From positions 1-64,000 of the forward strand of contig JAHLEZ010000002.1 of the NCBI GenBank assembly GCA_020726505.1: a stretch of 64,000 nt of DNA. The letters are read 5' to 3'. A program made the position numbers and the translations under genes. Numbering within the stretch: position 1 is the first letter of the stretch; the number at the start of each line of letters is the position of its first letter. Of the stretch, positions 20,832 through 33,623 are shown one piece after another. The notes under the pieces were generated by a model, which was not told where the DNA came from, did no database searches, and saw only the letters and a program-made list of their open reading frames with translations. The DNA is from Leptodontidium sp. MPI-SDFR-AT-0119 (taxonomy: Eukaryota > Ascomycota > Leotiomycetes > Helotiales > Leptodontidiaceae).

Positions 20832-22540
20832 ATGAGCCAATCAGAGATCAGTGATGCTGGTGCGATGAAGGAAGTCAGAGCGGGGTCTTCTGTGAAGTCA
20901 TTACCGTTGAGTGGAAGTGACGGTGCCCGTGATGCCGAGAAGCAGGGTGAGCAACAACCTGCTGGGCTGAAGAGGAAGCTCAAGAGTAGACATCTTCAGA
21001 TGATTGCCATCGGTATGTATGCCAAGACTTTTCGAGTGCACCACTTACTGATAGTTCCGCAGGTGGAACGATTGGTACTGGTCTTTTCATTGGATCTGGA
21101 GGTGCTATTGCCAAGTCAGGGCCGGCTGGTGCTTTGATCGCATACATCTTCGTTGGAACGATCATTTACTCCGTCATGACTTCGCTTGGCGAGATGGCCA
21201 CTTACATGCCAGTAACTGGCGCTTTTACTGCGTATGCCACACGATTCATTGATCCCAGCTTGGGATTTGCAATGGGCTGGATTTATTGGTTCTCGTGGGC
21301 GATGACATATGCCCTGGAGCTGACAGTGACGGGTCTAATCATCCAATACTGGGCACCGGACCTCTCTATCGCCATCTTCATCAGCGTCTTTTGGGTTGTC
21401 ATCAGCATCATTAACATGCTGCCCGTCAGCTTCTACGGAGAATTCGAGTTTGGGTTGTCAATGGTCAAGGTCATCACCGTTCTCGGTTTCATCATCTTCG
21501 CTATTTGCATTGCTGCCGGTGCTGGACAACAGGGGGTCATCGGCTTCGACAACTGGAAGAACCCTGGTGCATTCGCTCCTTACCTCTCCGAGCAAGTTGG
21601 CGGAGGTGCAATGGCGAAGTTTGTGGGTTTCTGGGCTGTTTTGATCCAAGCCGGTTTCTCATACCAAGGAACTGAGTTGGTTGGTATCGCCGCAGGAGAG
21701 ACCGAGAATCCAAGAAAGAATGTCCCAGCCGCCATTAAGAAGACTTTCTACCGAATCCTGTTCTTCTTCGTCTGCACAATCTTCTGCATCGGTCTTTTGG
21801 TCCCTTATACCAACGAGGGTCTCCTTTCCGACCAGTCTGATGCAACTGCGTCACCTTTTGTCATCGCCGCTAAGCTTGCTGGCGTGAAAGTCCTCCCAGG
21901 AATTATCAATGCCATCCTCCTCTTCGTCGTCATCTCAGCTGCAAACTCCAACGTCTACTCCGGAAGCCGTATCCTCCTCGGTCTCGCCAATGATGGGTCA
22001 GCTCCAGCTTTCCTCAAGCGAACCACGAAATCCGGAGTGCCCTACGCAGCAGTCATCGTCACCTCTCTCTTTGGCTTCCTCGCTTACTTGAACCTCTCCA
22101 ACAACGCTGCCGTTGTCTTTGATTGGTTCATGAACATCACTGCTGTTGCCGGCTTCATTACCTGGGCCTGCATCAACGGCTGCCACATTGCATTCATGCG
22201 CGCCCTCGCAGCCCGACAAGTCTCCCGCGATACTCTTCCCTACAGGGCATTCTGGGAGCCATACTTTGCCTGGTACGGATTGTTCTTCAACATCCTGATC
22301 ATCATCACGCAAGGCTTCACTGCTTTCCTCCCATGGAACGTCTCGGATTTCTTCACGTCATATGTCAGCGTCATTTTGTTCGTTGTGTTGTTTGTGGGCC
22401 ACAAGTTGATCATGAAGACTACGTATGTGCGCTGCGATGAGGTGGATCTTGATACCGATGCTTCGAAAGACGATGATGCTACTTGGAGTATTGAAGATCC
22501 AACCACTCTGTGGGGCAAGTTCTGGGCTTGGATGTGCTGA
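20832..22540 (+). CDS. Amino acid permease (APC superfamily, YAT/DIP5-like)
   Basis: This is a plasma-membrane proton/amino acid symporter. Exons 20832-21012 and 21063-22540 give 552 residues; the 50-base intron (GTATGT...CCGCAG) splits the conserved IAIGGTIGTGLFIGSG at the first membrane segment. The N-terminal 50 residues are cytosolic and charged, ending in LKRKLKSRHLQM, typical of the family. About 12 membrane segments follow, with the motifs GEMATYMPVTGAF and FSYQGTELVGIAAGE. The C-terminal tail is acidic and ends in WAWMC. A diverged copy of the last codons and 3' flank lies at 14085-14330. Substrate range cannot be read from sequence; DIP5-like acidic amino acid uptake is one possibility. 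Confidence 0.93.
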
Positions 22541-23289
22541 GTTTAAGTGTTCGAGGAGTGTTTTGCTGGGAATATGTCTTGTACTTATAGCGCAGAGGTG
22601 TGAGTGTGATATTACTTAATGATAGTAGAATAAAGTTTTAAATGAAATAATTAATGAGCCCTCGCAGACGCCGAAAGTCCTATACATCTCTGTAACTCTT
22701 TTATGTGGGGTATCTTGGAAACTTGGCTTGCTCGCTCCATTATCGGGCCAACGCGCAGAAGCGAGGAAGAATTTGTATCATAAGTAGTTTAGATACATCT
22801 GTTGCCTATCCTTGCTCTGTAGCTTCTCCAAACTAATGAAAAAGCCAGGCTGAAGGACTTGGCATTATGTAGTAAGTTGACGAGATTTCCGGAGGTACTG
22901 TACTTGTTGCACAGTCAGAGTAGAGAAGCATTCGCTTATTTTTGTCACCAAGGGCATCCGCCTCTTTCACAGTGATGGGGTTGAGTATGACCTGTGACTT
23001 GTGATGATTAGATGTTCTTCATACGAGTTATTCCGATATTGGATAAGAGAATTTGACAACCGAGAACTCTTGAATATCAAATGGAGAAACCTAGAATTTC
23101 TCATCGTTTGAAACTTTCTTTTCGCTTGTACATGTATGGCGCCTTTTATGGCTCAGAACCTTGGTGAAAAAGCCATCTACTCAACAGACTTAGAATTCCA
23201 ACAAGATAGCAAGCTATTTCAAATGGTCTTTCCTCTTTATTTTGACTAAGATTACCGACTAATCTTGTTAAGATTCACAAACAAATACA
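22541..23289. other. Intergenic, convergent 3' flanks
   Basis: The 3' flanks of the permease and the ankyrin gene meet here. The left 230 bases are the source of the relic copy at 14085-14330. No gene is seen. Confidence 0.5.
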
Positions 23290-25842
23290 TCATAGTTCTT
23301 CTACTTCATCTTGTACTTCCAACGAATCTTCAAAATTCTGGAAATCATCTGCTGAACTCTGTGCGTCTTCTAGATCACCATTAGCATTATCACAATCTCC
23401 TTCGATAACTCTTACCAACGTCGGAATATTCGTCTTCGGAAGTCCCGTCGTCATCTGTAGTGATCCATTCTTCATCATTCATATCTTCGCTAGGCTCCGA
23501 GATCTGATCCCGAAATTCCAGAATTGCTGAGACCAGCTGCTCGAAAAGCTCCGCCCATTCCCCAGAGATATCTTCACGGCTCATTGCGTAGTCAAGAGGC
23601 GTATTTCCCCACTTGTTCTTCAAAAAGACATCCACCCCCCACATTCGTCGCCACCACTTGTTCAGAACCTGCATTGTCTCAATGTCACCACACATGGCGA
23701 CCTGATGCAAGATATTGTCACCGAAAGCATCGACCCCACAGCATTCGGCTCCAGCTTCCATTAGTAACTGTACGTAGGATGAATTCTGCCACTGGATCGC
23801 AATTACAATCGGGGTGTTGCCCTCATGGGATGGCAAATTTATGTCTGCACCTTGCTGTATCAAGTATGCAACGGCAGCAAAATTTTTATACTCACCACAC
23901 GCAAGGGTGAGGGGAGTTGCCCCACGTTTTGTTTGCGCATTTATATTTGCTCCCGCATCGAGAAGCGGTGACATATATAAGCCAGGTTGCCAGTGCCGTT
24001 GACGAGCGGCACAATGCAGTGGCGATACTCCGTTATAATTTCTTATATCAGGATCGGTCTCTGCTTCGAGAAGAAGAGGAATTGACTTATGATCCCACAT
24101 TGCAGCATCATGAAGTGGCGTTAGATCTGCGAAGTTGAAACACTTGGGGTCAGCCCCATACGATAGAAGCATTTGAACCACATCAGTCTTGCCATAAACT
24201 ACAGCCCAATGAAGGGCCGTATTTCCTGTCAAGTCCTTATAATCGATATCGTTTCTCGACAACTGAATCTCTTTGTGCACATCTCTGCACATCTTGTTGC
24301 TAATTAGAAGTTGCAGGTTACTCATTTGTGGGAGATTGCGATCGTTTTCAGTGTCCCCGAAGAATAGCTGTCGTATCATCGTTTGTGTCTCGACACATTC
24401 AATGAAGAACAGAGTTTCCAAGGCTATCACATAAGGTGATCTGTCATCACGTTGAGTAAGTCAAGAACTGCATGAGAAGAAACGAACTGACCTTCTAGCT
24501 CTATCCTCCAGATATTGATCGGATCCTTGATCTAATAAGAATTTGACTACGGTATAATGGCCAAAAATGACAGCCACCTGTAGGATCTTATTAGCGAAAA
24601 TAACAATAATAGAGTCATTAACATGACGCCAGTGCCGAGTAGTTGTCGGTATCAACGTCAAAGACAGATGCTTTTCTTTCCGTGAATAACTTCTTAATGC
24701 CATCCAAATTACCTATTCGTGCGTACACAAAGATCGCCTCTCCACCATGTCGCACTCTAAGAGTGCGAAAGTTGAACTGTGGTATTGTATAGCTATGACA
24801 TAGAATAGAAACCATCAGGATTCGACTCAAGATCCAGCTTGGTAAGCTCAGCTGGACCTGAATTCTCATGCTCGATCGCTTGTTACACAATTGAACGTTG
24901 CAAGAATTTCCAGTATAAGGCATCCACTGGATCCGGACGCCAAGTGAACCGGCCCATCTGGTCATGATCCCCACCCGGTAGGGGACGTGGCAGATGCATC
25001 GGCACCATTGATCACACCAATATCTGCTTTCAATCTTCTGGCGAAGGTTGCGTAAGGTTTCCACTGGGTCGGCGTGTCCCGAATCAACCGCCTCCAGGGC
25101 AGTGGGCCCAGTAGGCTCCACACGATGGGGTCTGTAGATTGGTGCCACTTCTTGATTTTCAAGTAATCGACTAAGCATATTACAGTGCTCCGGGAGTTCC
25201 TGCAGCAAAAAACGCTGGGTTGATATATTCTCGGATAGAAGCTGGCCTGCCTGAAAGGTTATTCGATCAAGCGATTGGTTGATACGAACGACAGCAAATC
25301 TGTAGGCAGGGTTCATGATGACGAATCAAAATTCGAAGACCTTAAGTCACCTGTATCTGTCGAAATGGGATCAAATGTAACTAGAAATCTTTTTTCAACT
25401 CACAGGTGCAATGTTGAAAGCTCGACAGCGACAGAGAGGCGAAGCTCCCTCATCCTATTCCTCAGATTTTCAACCTCCCCAACTTTCTTGTCCAAGTCGC
25501 TCGGTGGACTTTAAGCTTTCCCTTAATCCCCTTTGATGGCTTCTTGAACAGCTCAATAAGCCCATCCAGCTCAGTCAAGATATCCCCAGTCTCGTCAACA
25601 AAACCTTTCAATGTCTCCATTTTCCCCGTCGGAAGTATATTAGAGCGATCCATTTCCTTTGCTGCCTCCGACAAATTGTTGATGAGAGACTTCAGTGATT
25701 TAACATCTTTGATAAGTTGGTCCACCTCCCTTGGAGCCTCGAAGAGCGGCTTTAGCTTGCCGAGTAAGCCTCCGATGCGATCTGCTGCTTGGACGATGGC
25801 GATGGAGCTCGCTACGAGCCCTACAATTGATATGGGATCCAT
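23290..25842 (-). CDS. STAND-type N-terminal domain plus ankyrin repeats, two frame breaks
   Basis: The N-terminal domain (from ATG 25842, MDPISIVGLVASSIAIVQAA) is the helical domain common at the front of fungal NLR/STAND proteins; no NACHT domain follows. Minus-strand exons are 25842-25404, 25299 to about 24650, 24577-24492, 24440-23416 and 23369-23290. The last three join in clean phase. Ankyrin repeats fill the second half (TGNTALHWAVVYGKTDVVQ, DLTPLHDAAMW, GVSPLHCAARQ, GATPLTLACGE, GNTPLDYAMS). The C-terminus is very acidic. Two places need a one-base change: near 25495 (before LDKKVGEVENLRNRM), and near 24655 at the end of exon 2, where one fewer G would give SALRH joined to VAVIFGH. 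A role in non-self recognition is a family-level guess. It may be a decaying copy. Confidence 0.7.
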
Positions 25843-27467
25843 GTTATACGTGAGAGATCTGACAAGTACGTATTCAAATTTCGACAAGTGATGTTGAAAG
25901 AGAAATGTACGACTTGAACAATAATGCGTTGGCTGGGTTTGCCTGACGGACTGCCTCGTGAGGCGCCCGACTCAGCCACCACCACCAAAGACCTACTTAT
26001 GATACCTCCCCCCATCTCAACCCCCAAGCGGGGGGGAAAAAACCAGCAATAAATACCTGAGACTTGAACAGTTGATGATCCTTAATAAACAATGCTTCAG
26101 ATTAATGTCTGAGAAACGAATTCTTCAAGTGGTGCGGGTTCCCGTCCCGACCAAGTCCTGGTCATCAAAATGAACATAAAACTAGTGTGGGAGGGACGAA
26201 GCCCAATAAACCACACAACAAGAGAGGTAGCATGTAGTGAGGCACGGAAGAGATTCTAGGTGTAGGAAATCGCGGATTAATCAAATCTAAAGATAATACA
26301 TATTTGAAGAGTGTGAAAAGTCGAGGGAGGGGAGGAGAAAAAACTGTATTAGATAATAATCTATGAAAGTTCTGTGTGTGTTGAGTTGTTTTCAAGTGTT
26401 GACCTCTTTTATGTGGAAAGAGTCTATCCGGTCAGGTGATAAAGAGCCAACTTAAAACCCCACCTTTTTACTGCCATTTTCTCTTGTATGTGTACAGATC
26501 GAATATTGGTTGGAATGAGAAAGTGTTCTTCACTCACCCCACCAGACGTTTCTTACATAGTTACATGTTACAGCCTTGACCCTCCACAAGTAGATCATGT
26601 AGCGAAGCGCCAAAAACTTGGCAGCAACTGCTCAGAAAGATCTGACCAATGTTAAGACCTCAACCTACTACTGAGTACTATTTTCTTTGGGCTTTACTAA
26701 GAAATTCAGATATTGTTCCTCCGCCTCTCTGTTGTCCGCAAAGCACAACGTGCCCCACAAAAGAATGCAGAGTGGGAATATCTACGAAGCCGTAGAAACT
26801 TTAGAAACACATTCTCCCCAAATCTCATAGAAATATAATCAGGACGCTTTTGTCGTGATCCTTCAACGGACTTGAGGCACACATTCCGAAGAATTCGGAT
26901 ATGTTCCCTTTGATCATTGCTCACCAAGTCATTGAGCTATAGAATAGCAGCGTCAACAAGTTGGCCATCTTGCTCTATCTCATCATGCTCTAAATTGCAT
27001 AAATAGTCTGCTATCAATAATATCATGGTAGTAATATATGAGCACGAAGCCATCATATCACAGTCGGGCTGGTGCCGCTCGCCGTTCTCGGCTGACATAC
27101 CAGGACTGCAACGCCTAACTTCTATGGAGGTAAAGACGCTGACTAACTCCAAAACCTCGTCTTGATTATAGTCAATCTGAAAAAAGCTCTTGGCACGGCC
27201 TCTGTTATTAACAATCCCGAATATAGTTCAACACGTAGCTTTGAAATCAACAAAGTGACTAGCGTCCGTGGAGTTTAGATTTCAAATGTTCAATGTTCAG
27301 GCTTGGTCCAATCCTTGACGGGTAGTGGTGCATGAATGATGTGGGATTCTCGAACGTATATATACGGGTTGGATATCTCTTCAAATAACTAGACTTCTAC
27401 TGATTCACTTACACACTACAACAAATCTACGGCTTATTCGTCCTCAAACATCCTTCTATTCGCATCA
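25843..27467. other. Intergenic with a possible minus-strand gene fragment
   Basis: Frames on the minus strand at 27152-26937 and 26927-26706 are in the same register. They are separated by TAG and one intervening stretch that reads through as DAAIL, stop, LNDLVSNDQREHIRILRNV. This could be a C-terminal fragment of a decayed gene, possibly a regulator; I do not recognise it firmly. The promoter of the dehydrogenase is at the right end, with TATATATA-like DNA near 27357-27364. Confidence 0.35.
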
Positions 27468-28428
27468 ATGGATCAACCGAAAATGGCTAGCATGGTCTCC
27501 TTCACCAAAATGTGGCACAGCGAGCCATACCCAGCAATCGATCTCGCACGCCATGAACTGAGTGCCAAAGGGAAATTCGTCGTGGTCACGGGCGGTGGTA
27601 CTGGTATAGGAAAAGCTATCGCCATTGCTTTCGCACAAGCCGGCGTCCAGACCATCGCCATCATTGGAAGACGCATGGGGAGATTGGAGGCCGCAACCAT
27701 CGAGATATCCAAGAAATCCAGCGCAGACGACGTGAAAGTGCTGTTCGAAAGCGCCGATATCAGTAACCGTGCTGGCCTGGACGCCGCAGTTGCAAGTCTC
27801 ATGAAGAAGGCAGGAGGGGCCAATACCAAGGTCGACATCCTTATACACAGCGCTTGCGTTTTGCAGGATCAAGGGTCAGTGAAAGGGTATCCTGAGTCTG
27901 AGTACCGGTCTTGTCTCGAGCTCAATGTGATCGGCGCATTCAATGTGGTTCAGTCCTTTGCCCCTGTGCTCGCTACCAATGCCCACATTTACAACATCTC
28001 GTCGGGAATGGCACACATTGCGCCGATCTGGGTGATGGACTGGTCATACGCCGCTGCTAAAGCGGCTATTGTCAAGATGTTTGACTACCTGCAGGCACAG
28101 CAACCCGAGTGGCATGTGGTTCAAATCCAGCCTGGCGTCATCCGAACTGAAATCAACGAAAGGTTTGGTGTGGTTTCACAAGACAAACGTAAGCACCTTT
28201 TATGTTCAATCTATTTTTTTTTGGAAATTTTGAAATTCTTCATTGGTTAACGCATTCGCAGCCGAACTCTGTGGTCACTTCGCTGTTTGGCTCGCCTCCG
28301 CCGAGGCGGAGTTTTTGAAGGGCAAGTTTGTTTGGGCCAATTGGGATGTTGACGAACTCAAAACTCGAGCGGAGGAGATCAGAAACTCGAACCTCTTGAG
28401 GGTGGCGCTGAATGGGGTGGACATGTAG
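27468..28428 (+). CDS. Short-chain dehydrogenase/reductase
   Basis: This is an NAD(P)-dependent oxidoreductase of the classical SDR family. Exons 27468-28188 and 28262-28428 give 295 residues; the intron (GTAAGC...TTCGCAG) joins SQDK to [10 protein letters not shown]. The cofactor motif TGGGTGIG lies at about residues 42-49. The catalytic Ser is in NISSGMA and the Tyr-Lys pair in YAAAK. The PGxxRTE motif ([10 protein letters not shown]) follows. A TATA-like sequence lies about 105 bases upstream of the ATG. The substrate is unknown. It lies 1.4 kb from a broken UstYa-like gene, so it may be a remnant of a secondary-metabolite cluster. Confidence 0.93.
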
Positions 28429-29788
28429 AGCAAAATATATACTTGTACCTGAATCATTCAACATCAGTTATCTAGACAATGGCAATCCAACACTCGACTA
28501 ATATAAATTCACAACTGAAGCATCATCCCGAATAGTGGCTGCGTTCTAAATTATGAGAGACAATTGGAGTTTGCTGCAGATCTGAAGCAAGTGGGGAAAG
28601 TTTTGGTGGTACTTTACCGTACGGTACAAAGATTGAATGGTGTTGATAACATCTCGAGCTTGAGAGAAGCGGATTATGTTGTGATGCGGACTTTAGAGAT
28701 CCGTACTTGAAAACCTGCGATTGGTGTATAGACATAAGTGCATCTGACTTGCTACTTATTGATTTCAAAGCAACAATCTCCAAGCCCGATGAATTCTTGC
28801 AGCTCAAACACATCTCCGAACTCTTCTGTCAGATTCATATTGAGCGGCGCCCCCTCAATCTGAAATGAATGTGGCGGTGTGACTGGTCATTCGACAGTTT
28901 TTCCTCTCCAACGACTTCCAAAACGTTCAATTTGGTCGACTTGTTGCAGTTTCCTACTTTATGTTACTGATCTTGCTGTTCTGTTGTGCCCCTCGTGATG
29001 TGGGTTACGAGGCTCGCCTTCAACCCCTCTCACGAAGGACCACCCCCACGCCTCACAGCGTATACTCAGGCTAGATGTACTTTCCATAGACACAATTAAA
29101 CTTGCTTTAGAATATTTCTAAATATCATAAACTTATTTGCAAGTCATTAACAGTTTGCTGGTATCGTAGATATGTCTGATACATTGAAGTGTTGTGGATG
29201 CATTACTTCACTTCTTCTAAACCTAACGTTGAAACGAGAGACAATAGAAACACCGCATACCCTACCAACAAGCTTTTGCCAACACCTCGGGAAATCACAA
29301 CTCTATCACCTTACATACCATAGTCTAGTGATCTCCATCTACTTGACTGTTACACACGAGAAGTCATTGACAAAATCTCATGTACGTTGTCGGCTCGTCT
29401 ACTTGCAAATTACCTCGCTTCTTTCGCCACCGCTCTTCTGCTGTTCTCACTTAATCTGGGGAAGCTGCATGATGGCCTTTTTGAAGTATATCATCTGTTC
29501 AAGTTGAATGAATAATGATTGCTGGTTTCGATATCTTTTTAGAGTACAGGAGTAGTCGCCGCCCTTTGAGATCTGGAGGTTGCTGCAATAAGCGATGGGG
29601 GGATACAGAGATCAGAATGCAGATAGACTACATACCCAATTTAAAAGCCGAGGCCACAAAACGATATGTCGGTGGGAGCCGAACGTCTTTTGTACATCGG
29701 AAGGTAGGGAGTGACCAAACTTCAACCCATTCTTCTCATTCTAAGGATTCAACTTTGAAGTTGTTCTGTTCTGTTAATCTGACCGCGA
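28429..29788. other. Intergenic
   Basis: About 1.4 kb between the dehydrogenase and the UstYa-like relic. A 111-codon plus-strand frame at 29172-29507 has no recognisable features. No RNA gene is seen. Confidence 0.45.
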
Positions 29789-30901
29789 TGGAGAAATACC
29801 ACGCCCTCTCCCAATCACCAAGAGGCCTCACAGAGAACTCCATCAACGAGTCTGAGATGTCAAAACCTGAGTATGCTGACTTGGAAGATGTGGAGGGGTA
29901 CTCGTACTGTGCAGCACCGGAGCCAAATCGAAGGTTGTTGCAGCTGCAAAACATCCATATCATCGTCCTCTACACTGCTATCGTGCTTCTGAGTTTAGCT
30001 CCTCTATTGTCCATCGGAGACAGACGACATGACCAGTGTATCGCCCATGCCTGAGAATCTGGTGTGTCAATCCCTCCTAGACTTTTCGACACTAAGCTGA
30101 AACCTAGTTCAGCGCCTGCCCAAGAAGCAGTCTCCTACAATACAGTCAAATTCGATTCATACTTCACAAACAGAAGTCCGTACACCCAAACACCCCCCGA
30201 AGCACTCGACAAGAAGTGGGAAGATCTATACAGATGTAGGTCCCTTCCCCCTCAAATCAAATAAACCGCATCCAAAAAACCAAATTTCGAATTCCTAACT
30301 ACAACGACAATCGGCTTGTCAAGCATAACCCCATCAGAAGCAGCTCATCTCAACGAGCCAACAGCGCACCTGCCCCACGACGAAAACACGTACATCATAA
30401 CACTCGGCGTCTTCCACCAACTGCACTGTGTGAACCACCTGCGAAAAGCGTTATATCCAGATGAACACCCCGGGTTATGGGAATACAATCCTGACGGAAC
30501 CGTGAAGAGGGATACCGTGCTGGCTTTACATTGGGGTTAAACCTTCTTGTCCCTCTTCATACCCCACTCATAATTCCCATCCCAGAACACAAAAACAGAA
30601 CCAGAACCAGAATTCAAGGGAGCTAGGGAGCTGATTCAAACCCGAACCCAAAACAGATCACTGCATCGACATCCTCCGGCAAACACTCATGTGCCACGCT
30701 GATATCACGCCCATGCCGTTTTACTGTAGGTAGAGTGACGGTAACGTGTATTCTGTTCTGGCGGCTTCAGAGACGTGTCGGGATTTTGAGAGGGTTAGGG
30801 AGTGGGCGGTCGAGAGGCGAATTACGCATTGGAGATGGAATGAGACTGGGACACTGCAGGTTGTTGGTCGGGGATATGCGGGATTGTTGTTATTCAAATA
30901 A
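29789..30901 (+). pseudogene. UstYa-like (DUF3328) oxidase, interrupted
   Basis: UstYa-family proteins are membrane-anchored enzymes of fungal RiPP and other metabolite clusters, marked by two HxxHC motifs. From ATG 29789 a cytosolic tail and one membrane segment (IHIIVLYTAIVLLSLAPLL) are seen. An intron at 30036-30080 contains TGA; splicing gives HDQLFDTKLKP. The first motif HQLHCVNHLRKAL is intact. An intron at 30536-30656 joins HW to DHCIDILRQTLMC, which occupies the second motif position. A TAG at 30731-30733 then interrupts a still-conserved frame (SDGNVYSVLAASETCRDFERV) that runs to 30901. The acceptor before TPSEAAHLNEP (near 30312) also fails to give the expected phase. A protein ending at 30733 would keep both motifs, so partial function is not excluded. 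Confidence 0.75.
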
Positions 30902-31027
30902 AAATCATGAGCTCAAACTATTCCTGGCTATCCTGAAATCTGTTCGCGGTTAGATCACTATAAAGTGCGATATCTGAGTTCTTTTGTTGGCATTAAAAGG
31001 TTTCATTGAATTCGTGAAAAGTGTAAT

Positions 31028-32042
31028 CTATATAGGATTATCAGTATAAGCTGGCGGTGGCGCTTCCTCATCTGTAGTTCCTGGAGCAGGGACAGGCGCC
31101 TCCTCAACCAGCCTCTTCTGCTCTTCTAATTTCACTGCCCACAAGGCTGAGCCAGCCGCTGTAGTTAGAAGAAAGAACATTGACAGAATAGGCACGAGTT
31201 GCAGGACCAACGCGACAGTTCCGAACCTGAATTAATTCGGTCAGCACTTCCCCCTCAAAATTGAACAAAAAAGATGAACATACCAAGTATATTTCCACTT
31301 CCTCTTCCTAATCTCATCCTTCTTCTCCTTCCTCGACACTCCTCGCAGTTTGAAGTATCTGTAGTGGTGGAATGGTCCTGCTCGAGCCCCGGTCAGGAAG
31401 AGGAAGAAGGGCGTCCCGACTATGGGTATCAAGTTAAGTGGGAGGAAGAGAATGAACTCGGCGATTTGGCGGAAGGAGAAGGGTGAGTAAACGGCGGAGG
31501 AGGTGGGCTTGCCGAGCATCTTTACGGAGTTGGGTGCGTCGTGGAAGAGGATCCGGGAGGGGGAGACGAGGTCGATTTGCCCTTCGCGGATGAGTGTTGC
31601 CTGGAGGGGTTAGCAGAGGTACAGGTTGGGGAGAACGGGTTGAGGGAGGGGGGACACAGAACGGATAAGAGAGAGAAGAATAGGGAAGAGTACATACATC
31701 GAATACATTAACCAGCGTCTCATCCACAAGCAGAGCTTCGAATAGGAGCGCGATAGCCACCTGCCCCTCACCAAGAACCAAAAACACCGCGTTGAACCAG
31801 GCTACAGGTCCGTGGAAAATAGCCAGAAAAGCCACCTGAGGGAGGTATGTGAACGTGAATAGTAGCCCGAGGACAACAATCGAAGTCACTACGAGAGGAA
31901 TGAGGCGACGGCCAAAGAGAGGCCAGAATTCGCGGTGGGCGCAAAAGTAGTAGATACCCTTGAAAGGATAGAGAGCGGAGGCAGATACGACATTGCGAAT
32001 TGGTTGAAGAACCATAGCTGTAGACCCGCGGGAATTAGACAT
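31028..32042 (-). CDS. EI24-domain membrane protein (Rrt8/LDS-like)
   Basis: This is a multi-pass membrane protein; yeast relatives are linked to spore wall and lipid-droplet functions. Exons 32042-31698, 31600-31284 and 31226-31028 give 286 residues with clean phases; intron 1 has a perfect TGCTAAC branch site. The start ATG at 32042 begins MSNSRGSTAMVLQPIRN. Family sequence includes YPFKGIYYF, FTYLPQVAFLAIFHGP, LFEALLVDETLVNVFD, LPLNLIPIVGTPFFL and RAGPFHHYRYFKL. About four or five hydrophobic segments are seen. The C-terminus is Pro/Glu-rich and ends in PPPAYTDNPI, with a PPxY motif that could bind a Nedd4-type ubiquitin ligase (inferred). The exact role is unknown. Confidence 0.8.
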
Positions 32043-33623
32043 TGTGTTAATAGAGGAGTGATATGCCACGGCGGGCTGGACGAAGAAGAAGAAGAGGAAT
32101 CTGGTAGAGAGCTGAAGTTGTTGATACCTGGAGCTGGAAATGCCGAGGATGCTGAAGTGCCCCTGTCGATGACGCAACTACACTTCTGTGATGGTGCCTT
32201 GGATACGAGGCTGAAATTACAACTTCCTTTTCCTGAAAATTCGGGTAGATGTTCCTTCCCCATCAGAAGGATATCGAAGAAGCAGAAAACCTAGAAGTCA
32301 CAACGAAATATTTCCATTAAAGCCTCGAAGTTCGAAGTGGAAAAGAGAGCATAACAAGTGTTGAGCGACTCAAATGGCCCACTAGCCATAGCCGATGCAA
32401 TCAACGACCACCGCTATCAATCATCAAACTCTACAGAACAGGGCAAGATGCAGTCTGTTATGACCTGTAGGGTGTGACGTAAACTGAGTGTACTTCCATG
32501 AAGTATTAAGAAGCCTGCAAATGTACCAACTTTGAGAAGGTAGCCTCCATGAGGCGAAGCTACACAAGCGTACCTTCACCGCTAAGTCGAATGGCATGGA
32601 CAAAAGGGGGCCCCATACAAATGATGGAAAGATACCATAATCAGGAAGGAGAATCTGAATTTGTTTGCATTGCAATTTCGTACTTGTTTACCCTGCCGTC
32701 GGTACCGGCAAAGTACCTGAGAGAGCCATTTGAGCCACACCTCACTGGCAGCGGATAGCTGCAGAGATTCGGGAAAAGGCATGATGTTGTCCCAGGGAGC
32801 TGCCCAAAGATCGCTCTGCAACGTGTTTGTCTTCTAGAATTGATCTTGACTTTGGGCTGCCGAAGTCGCTAGAGTTCTGCTGATAAAAATAGCAGAGGCG
32901 GACATCCACTGTCTTCCTGTATGCCATACTCCCGCCGTTGGATACTCTTGACAGTTGACCGGCCGGCCCCTTGCATTTTTAGGTACTGTTATGTTTGTTA
33001 GCATTGCTTTGTATTTGAGAGAGATCTAGTTGAATATAGGTACCACTCAAACCTCTCATCCAAGTTTGCGGCAAGAAGTAACCCGTTGAACCTGTTCATT
33101 TCCTCCTATTGATATTCGAGCATCACATGGCCGAGAGGATAATTCAACCGGTCTGCATCAATGGCTCCATTCTCTTTTGAGCCTCACGTGCAGGTGGTAC
33201 CTGGATATTCAATTCCGTAATCATCATATGTCCGTTTCTCCTGTTGTGCTAGAGGAGCAGGAGCAGTGCATCTCAGGAAATTTGGTGATGGCATGGCAAG
33301 GCAAGGCAAGCTAGTGCCTCGGCTAATTGCCTCCAAACGGAAAGGTGACGATTTTATTCCAACCTCTGGCCTCCCCTTCAACTTCTTCTCCCCGCGTAAA
33401 CAATTTCTTTCCTTTCCATCTCCTCTTCACCTTCACCTTTCAACTTACAACAACGCTTTTTCTCTTTTCTTCTTCCATTCTTTTCCCCACACTCTTTTGA
33501 TTCCCCCAACGCGTCTCTCGTACATCATCGAGAGTACCCAAGGTCTGCCCAGACACCTCCACGGTCATTACAGCAAACAAAAAACATTGTTGATTCCCCG
33601 CAATCACGTTTCGCAGCCTCAAG
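32043..33623. other. Divergent intergenic region
   Basis: This 1.6 kb region should hold the promoters of the EI24-type gene and the Ser/Thr-rich gene. The last 250 bases before 33624 are strongly C/T-rich, as in many highly expressed fungal promoters. No gene is seen. Confidence 0.5.

Noticed and set aside
29172..29507. 111-codon plus-strand frame upstream of the UstYa relic
   Set aside because: Considered as a precursor peptide gene, but it has no signal peptide, no repeated core and no processing sites.
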